Below, piece by piece: positions 4,490-7,202 of a DNA stretch of 7,202 bases; the first letter of the stretch is position 1, and every line of letters begins with the position of its first letter. The position numbers and the translations under genes are program-made. A model generated the notes under the pieces. That model searched no databases. It was not told the origin of the DNA and saw only the letters and a program-made list of their open reading frames with translations. Origin of the DNA: JBOFHT01 sp051649785 (GTDB lineage: Archaea > Methanobacteriota > Methanobacteria > Methanobacteriales > Methanobacteriaceae); assembly GCA_051649785.1 (NCBI GenBank), contig JBOFHT010000051.1, positions 1 to 7,202 of the forward strand, read 5' to 3'.

Positions 4490-5685
4490 CCTGTTTCTTC
4501 ATGTAAGTGAGTATCTAAACCTTCTATTTCTTCTTTATCAGTTACTCTAAGACCTATGACTTTATTTATTAGTTTAGCTATTAGAAAGGTCATTATTCCT
4601 GCATAAGCTACTGTAGCTGAAACACTTAATATTTGAACTAAAAATTGGTTTAAGTTTCCAGTCATAAGACCAGTAGCCCCACCAATTGATTCAATGGCAA
4701 ATATACCAGTTGCAATAGCTCCCCAAATACCACAAACACCATGGATACCAAATACATCTAAAGCATCATCATAGCCAAGTTTTGGTTTTATATAAGCAAT
4801 TGCCATAATTGCAAATGCAGATCCTAATATTCCAATAATAATTGCAGCACTTGAATCAACAAAACCTGCTGCAGGAGTAATAGCAACTAAACCTGCAATT
4901 GCACCAGATATTGCACCTAGAACAGTAGCTTTTCCATCTTTTATCCATTCAATAGCTACCCATGAAATTAAACCTGCTGCAGCTGCAACATTTGAAACAA
5001 TTAATGCAGAGCCTGCAAGTCCATTAGCCATAAGCCCAGAACCTGCATTGAAACCCATCCAACCAAACCAAAGTAAGGCAGCTCCAATAACAGAATATCC
5101 GAGATTATGAGGAAGTAAGCTAGTATCTTTTCTTTTACCTAAAACAATAGCTAGGACTAATGCAGAAACACCAGAACTAATATGGACAACAGTCCCTCCT
5201 GCAAAATCTAAAGCACCTAACTGGTATAACCATCCACCACCCCATACCCAGTGGGCAATTGGAATATAAACAAGTGGAATCCAAGCTATAACAAATAATA
5301 TCCAGGAAGAGAACTTTATTCTCTCTACAACAGCTCCTGAAATAAGAGCTACTGTTAAAGTTGCAAAAGTAAGTTGGAACCCAATAAAAACCAACTCAGG
5401 TATTGAATTAGAAAGTGAGTCTGTTGAGATTCCACTTAAGAAAAGTCCACCATAATTCCCAATAAATCCAAATACATCACTACCAAAGGCTAACTGGTAA
5501 CCAAAAGCAATCCATATTATTGTACCTATTGCAAAACTAATTAATGATAAAAACATTGTGTTTAGTAAGTTTTTTTTCTTAACTAAACCCCCATAGAATA
5601 GAGCTATACCTGGTATTGTCATAATGAGAACTAGAATAGTTGCCATTAATACCCAAGCAGTATCTCCTGAACTAAAAATATCCAT
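4477..5685 (-). CDS. amtB: Ammonium transporter, Amt/MEP/Rh family
   Basis: A 402-residue inner-membrane trimeric channel that recruits ammonium and passes it inward under nitrogen limitation. About 11 membrane helices are visible, with no cleaved leader like that of E. coli AmtB. Phe103 and Phe107 (FQLTFA) include the periplasmic gate. Trp148 (HWVWGGG), Asp160 (LDFAGGTVVH) and the pore histidines His168 and His315 (FGIHGVCGIWG) are all present, as are Phe212 and Ser216 in GFNAGSG. The cytoplasmic tail GLRVTDKEEIEGLDTHLHEETGYRI (about 378-402) is the conserved docking element for PII proteins, consistent with glnK next downstream. The ATG at 5685 follows AGAGGATGAG. An NrpR-type operator and TATA box lie upstream. 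No key residue is missing. Confidence 0.97.
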   Translation of the reverse strand: MDIFSSGDTAWVLMATILVLIMTIPGIALFYGGLVKKKNLLNTMFLSLISFAIGTIIWIAFGYQLAFGSDVFGFIGNYGGLFLSGISTDSLSNSIPELVFIGFQLTFATLTVALISGAVVERIKFSSWILFVIAWIPLVYIPIAHWVWGGGWLYQLGALDFAGGTVVHISSGVSALVLAIVLGKRKDTSLLPHNLGYSVIGAALLWFGWMGFNAGSGLMANGLAGSALIVSNVAAAAGLISWVAIEWIKDGKATVLGAISGAIAGLVAITPAAGFVDSSAAIIIGILGSAFAIMAIAYIKPKLGYDDALDVFGIHGVCGIWGAIATGIFAIESIGGATGLMTGNLNQFLVQILSVSATVAYAGIMTFLIAKLINKVIGLRVTDKEEIEGLDTHLHEETGYRI

Positions 5686-5701
5686 ACTTACTCATCCTCT
5701 G

Positions 5702-5717
5702 TTTATAAGCTTATAAA
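5702..5717 (-). promoter_or_regulatory. 16-bp perfect palindrome just upstream of the amtB ribosome binding site
   Basis: TTTATAAGCTTATAAA is identical on both strands and lies within a few bases of the amtB Shine-Dalgarno. In the transcript it would fold into a six-base stem with an AGCU loop next to the ribosome site. As DNA it could be an operator or a second TATA element (TTTATAAG). The function is inferred. Confidence 0.35.
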
Positions 5718-5824
5718 GACTTTTAAATTAATCTTTATATTTATTTAACTTATTTAAATTTATAATATCTACATTAATTCAAATAATTAATACATATTGA
5801 TACATATTAAATATAGTCGGAATA

Positions 5825-5840
5825 CGGAAGGTGTCTTCCG
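5825..5840 (-). promoter_or_regulatory. NrpR-type nitrogen operator (GGAA-N6-TTCC)
   Basis: The sequence CGGAAGGTGTCTTCCG holds an exact GGAA-N6-TTCC (5826-5839) within an eight-base-arm dyad, in a region otherwise almost pure AT. This is the consensus bound by NrpR, the 2-oxoglutarate-responsive repressor of nitrogen genes in methanogens. It lies about 25 bases downstream of a minus-strand TATA box, so a bound repressor would cover the start of amt-glnK transcription. A further GGAA at 5819-5822 has no partner at the right spacing. Confidence 0.75.
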
Positions 5841-5864
5841 ATACAAGTATTATGTTTATTATTA

Positions 5865-5872
5865 TATATAAA
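5865..5872 (-). promoter_or_regulatory. TATA box of the amt-glnK promoter
   Basis: Minus-strand TTTATATA places the transcription start near 5843, just before the NrpR-type operator. This gives an amtB leader of about 155 bases. A nearer AT-rich box at about 5806-5817 is an alternative, but it would leave the operator upstream of the promoter. Confidence 0.5.
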
Positions 5873-5920
5873 TATTTGGATTTAAAAACAATTATTTATA
5901 AAAATATACTCATTTAAGAG

Positions 5921-6019
5921 ATGGTGAGGATGATTATAGTAATTGTTATTATTGTTATTGTGGCAAATAATAGAAATAATATTAATGTAAATATTTATAA
6001 TATAAATAATCCTATTTAA
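5921..6019 (+). CDS. Doubtful 32-codon ORF with one hydrophobic segment
   Basis: It reads MVRMIIVIVIIVIVANN followed by Asn-rich sequence to TAA. GGTGAGG lies inside the first codons, one base from the ATG at 5930, which is too close for it. A strict Shine-Dalgarno spacing would point to ATA 5936 or GTA 5939, which are not normal starts. It could be a single-helix micropeptide, the remnant of an exported protein gene, or chance. Low-complexity ATT/GTT repetition lowers confidence. Confidence 0.15.
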   Translation: MVRMIIVIVIIVIVANNRNNINVNIYNINNPI

Positions 6020-6204
6020 AGCAGGAAATACGAATAAAACACAGATAAATAAAAAACAACAATAAATATAAATATATTAATAAACTATAATATACTAAAT
6101 ATAATCTATATAATAAAAACATAAGAATTAGAAATATAATTTTAATTAACAATACTACTAATTATAATCATCACAGAATAATTAATTTAAAGAGAAGGGA
6201 TTTT

Positions 6205-6396
6205 ATGGCAGATACTTTTACAGGATCAATTATATTTACTCATATTTTACCAGGTGTACTTGGATTTATTGGAATAATATTAGTAGCTAATGGAATAATG
6301 GATAATAATGAAAAAATGACTCTAATTGGAGTTGGATTATTTGCATTAGCTGTATTTTTACCATTTATAATATTACCATTAGCTTTTGGAATTTAA
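6205..6396 (+). CDS. Small two-helix membrane protein of unknown function
   Basis: 63 residues and not recognised. A hydrophobic segment with Gly and Pro (about 9-31, HILPGVLGFIGIILVANGI) is followed by a short polar turn DNNEKM and a second segment (about 38-62, ending FIILPLAFGI). This gives a helical hairpin with the turn carrying the charges. The ATG is preceded by AGAAGGGA four bases away. There is no signal-peptide cleavage site, so it should stay in the membrane. It has a 74-base gap to the next gene on the same strand, which contains another TATA-like box, so co-transcription is uncertain. Codon use is like the neighbours. It may be a small subunit or regulator of a larger membrane complex, but nothing here shows which. 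Confidence 0.7.
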   Translation: MADTFTGSIIFTHILPGVLGFIGIILVANGIMDNNEKMTLIGVGLFALAVFLPFIILPLAFGI

Positions 6397-6430
6397 ATTT
6401 AATTTTAAAAAATTCTTTAATAATCATATT

Positions 6431-6440
6431 TATTATATAA
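6431..6440 (+). promoter_or_regulatory. Candidate TATA box of the six-cysteine protein gene
   Basis: The AT box TATTATATAA, about 40-50 bases before the ATG at 6480, would give a transcription start near 6460 and a short leader holding GTGAT. The spacing is good but the region is AT-rich throughout. Confidence 0.35.
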
Positions 6441-6479
6441 TATATCCTTTAAAAAGTAAAATATCTAAAAGTGATGTAT

Positions 6480-6677
6480 ATGACAAAAGAAATTAATGAA
6501 GATAAAGCTTTTGAAGCAGCATTAAATGGGAAAATGGGTTGGAAATGTTCCTGCTCTTTAGATATTGTAGATAAAGAATCTAGTCTTATTACAGTAACCT
6601 GTAAAAACTGTGGAAAAGTCTTTAAAACAAATAAAGATAAAGAGTATTGTATGGATTGTATAGGTAAAAAAAAGTGA
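6480..6677 (+). CDS. Small six-cysteine protein, probable zinc ribbon or knuckle
   Basis: 65 residues from ATG 6480. A longer reading from GTG 6471 adds MMY, but GTGAT at 6471-6475 is better read as the Shine-Dalgarno, with the same four-base spacing seen before pdxS. The cysteines form three pairs: C-x-C (WKCSCSL), C-x2-C (TCKNCGKVF) and C-x2-C (YCMDCIG). The middle one followed by Gly-Lys is a typical zinc knuckle. The tail GKKK is basic and the first 20 residues are acidic to neutral. There is no membrane segment. A soluble metal-binding protein, perhaps binding nucleic acid, is a fair guess from the family pattern. The exact family is not recognised. Confidence 0.75.
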   Translation: MTKEINEDKAFEAALNGKMGWKCSCSLDIVDKESSLITVTCKNCGKVFKTNKDKEYCMDCIGKKK

Positions 6678-7002
6678 AATATATATTTAAATGGGATAAT
6701 ACATGCTAATCCGCTTCAATTTTTGTAAATATGCACTAAACAGAAGAAAATACTGAATAGGTATAGCTTAAATGAACTTTTTAAATAATTTTATAGATTA
6801 TATGATGTATATTAAAAAATATTTCATTTAAATTATTTTTTATGAAATACTATAAATCTCTATTTACCTTATCAATTTACACTTAAATCTTACTGATAAT
6901 ATTAATTATATAATACTAAATTAAATAATATAATTACTAAATAAATACTATTTAATAAAAAAATATCTTAGTTATTAATTTAGATATCAAGGAGAAATTT
7001 TC
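6678..7002. other. AT-rich intergenic region upstream of the last gene
   Basis: No gene is seen. An eight-base inverted repeat (TATTTCAT 6820-6827, ATGAAATA 6842-6849) with a 14-base loop is the only clear structure. Its role, possibly the 3' end of the preceding transcript, is not certain. Several AT boxes between 6900 and 6960 could be the promoter of the gene at 7003. Confidence 0.4.
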
Positions 7003-7202
7003 ATGTCACTTAAAATTTTTAAAATAGAGAGATTACCCAAAGAAAATATAGAAAAAATAAAAAATTATGAAAAAGAAGTAGGTAACATAGGTGAAATCAA
7101 ATTATATTTATCCATAGATAGCTTTACTAATTTAGAAGAAAATTTATTTTATTTTGAATTTCAGCACGATTTTAAAAATTCTTATGCTCATAGAGGAAGC
7201 AT
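7003..7202 (+). CDS. 5' part of an unrecognised gene, cut by the window end
   Basis: An ATG at 7003 lies seven bases after GGAGA (6991-6995). It opens 66 codons with no stop before the window ends, starting MSLKIFKIERLPKENIEKIK and reaching HDFKNSYAHRGS. The visible part is soluble, rich in Lys, Glu, Asn and aromatic residues, with a probable helix at about 12-27. A strand-like segment EIKLYLSID follows at 31-39. There is no signal peptide or membrane segment. I do not recognise the family. The good ribosome binding site and open frame in AT-rich DNA, where stops are frequent, support it as a real gene. Confidence 0.75.
   Translation, partial: MSLKIFKIERLPKENIEKIKNYEKEVGNIGEIKLYLSIDSFTNLEENLFYFEFQHDFKNSYAHRGS

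Larger units (their letters stand above)
5686..6204. other. Divergent intergenic region between amtB and the small membrane protein gene
   Basis: The left part carries the amtB leader, its palindrome, the nitrogen operator and the TATA box. The middle has a 32-codon plus-strand ORF at 5921-6019. From about 6020 to 6190 the DNA is low-complexity AT with no readable gene. No clear single TATA box for the plus-strand gene stands out among many AT-rich candidates. Confidence 0.5.

Noticed and set aside
6471..6473. GTG 6471 as start of the six-cysteine protein
   Set aside because: This GTG is part of GTGAT, which serves as the Shine-Dalgarno for ATG 6480 at the same spacing as in pdxS.

Overview
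This is a very AT-rich archaeal window with long, sparse intergenic stretches. It most resembles a methanogen of the order Methanobacteriales, in the Methanobrevibacter range. The reasons are an HMf-type archaeal histone, a PLP synthase PdxS, an ammonium transporter followed by its PII protein in the archaeal order amt-glnK, and an exact GGAA-N6-TTCC site of the type bound by the methanogen nitrogen repressor NrpR. Ribosome binding sites are of the GGAGGTGAT type and are well spaced. The order is inferred; no marker gene proves it.

Layout. Positions 1-1959 carry two monocistronic minus-strand housekeeping genes, a histone (378-590) and pdxS (1078-1959), each with a hairpin built over its stop codon. 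Positions 1960-3527 hold a long AT-rich gap, a perfect 59-bp tandem promoter duplication (2459-2588) and a plus-strand surface-protein gene (2601-3506). Positions 3528-5900 hold the minus-strand amt-glnK nitrogen module with its terminator, promoter and NrpR-type operator. Positions 6205-7202 carry three plus-strand genes that I cannot name: a two-helix membrane peptide, a six-cysteine small protein and the 5' part of a gene cut by the window end.

The most interesting locus is the surface protein. It has the Cys (FYGFCLD) and Gln (AIQEAIW) signatures of a TQXA/thioester domain, the internal-thioester fold of Gram-positive covalent adhesins. These sit between a signal peptide and an Asn/Thr/Pro-rich stalk, a TG motif, a hydrophobic helix and a KRRK tail. 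The signal peptide has no ATG, GTG or TTG start: the codon correctly spaced after a strong GGAGG is ATA. A conventional start at GTG 2661 would remove the signal peptide. With the promoter duplication and an A8 tract in the signal-peptide codons, this looks like a variably expressed cell-surface adhesin of a pseudomurein-walled archaeon.

The nitrogen module is coherent. Under nitrogen limitation a 2-oxoglutarate-responsive repressor would leave the operator, the Amt channel would import ammonium, and GlnK would plug it when nitrogen returns. PdxS supplies the PLP-synthase half of vitamin B6 synthesis; its partner glutaminase PdxT is not in the window.
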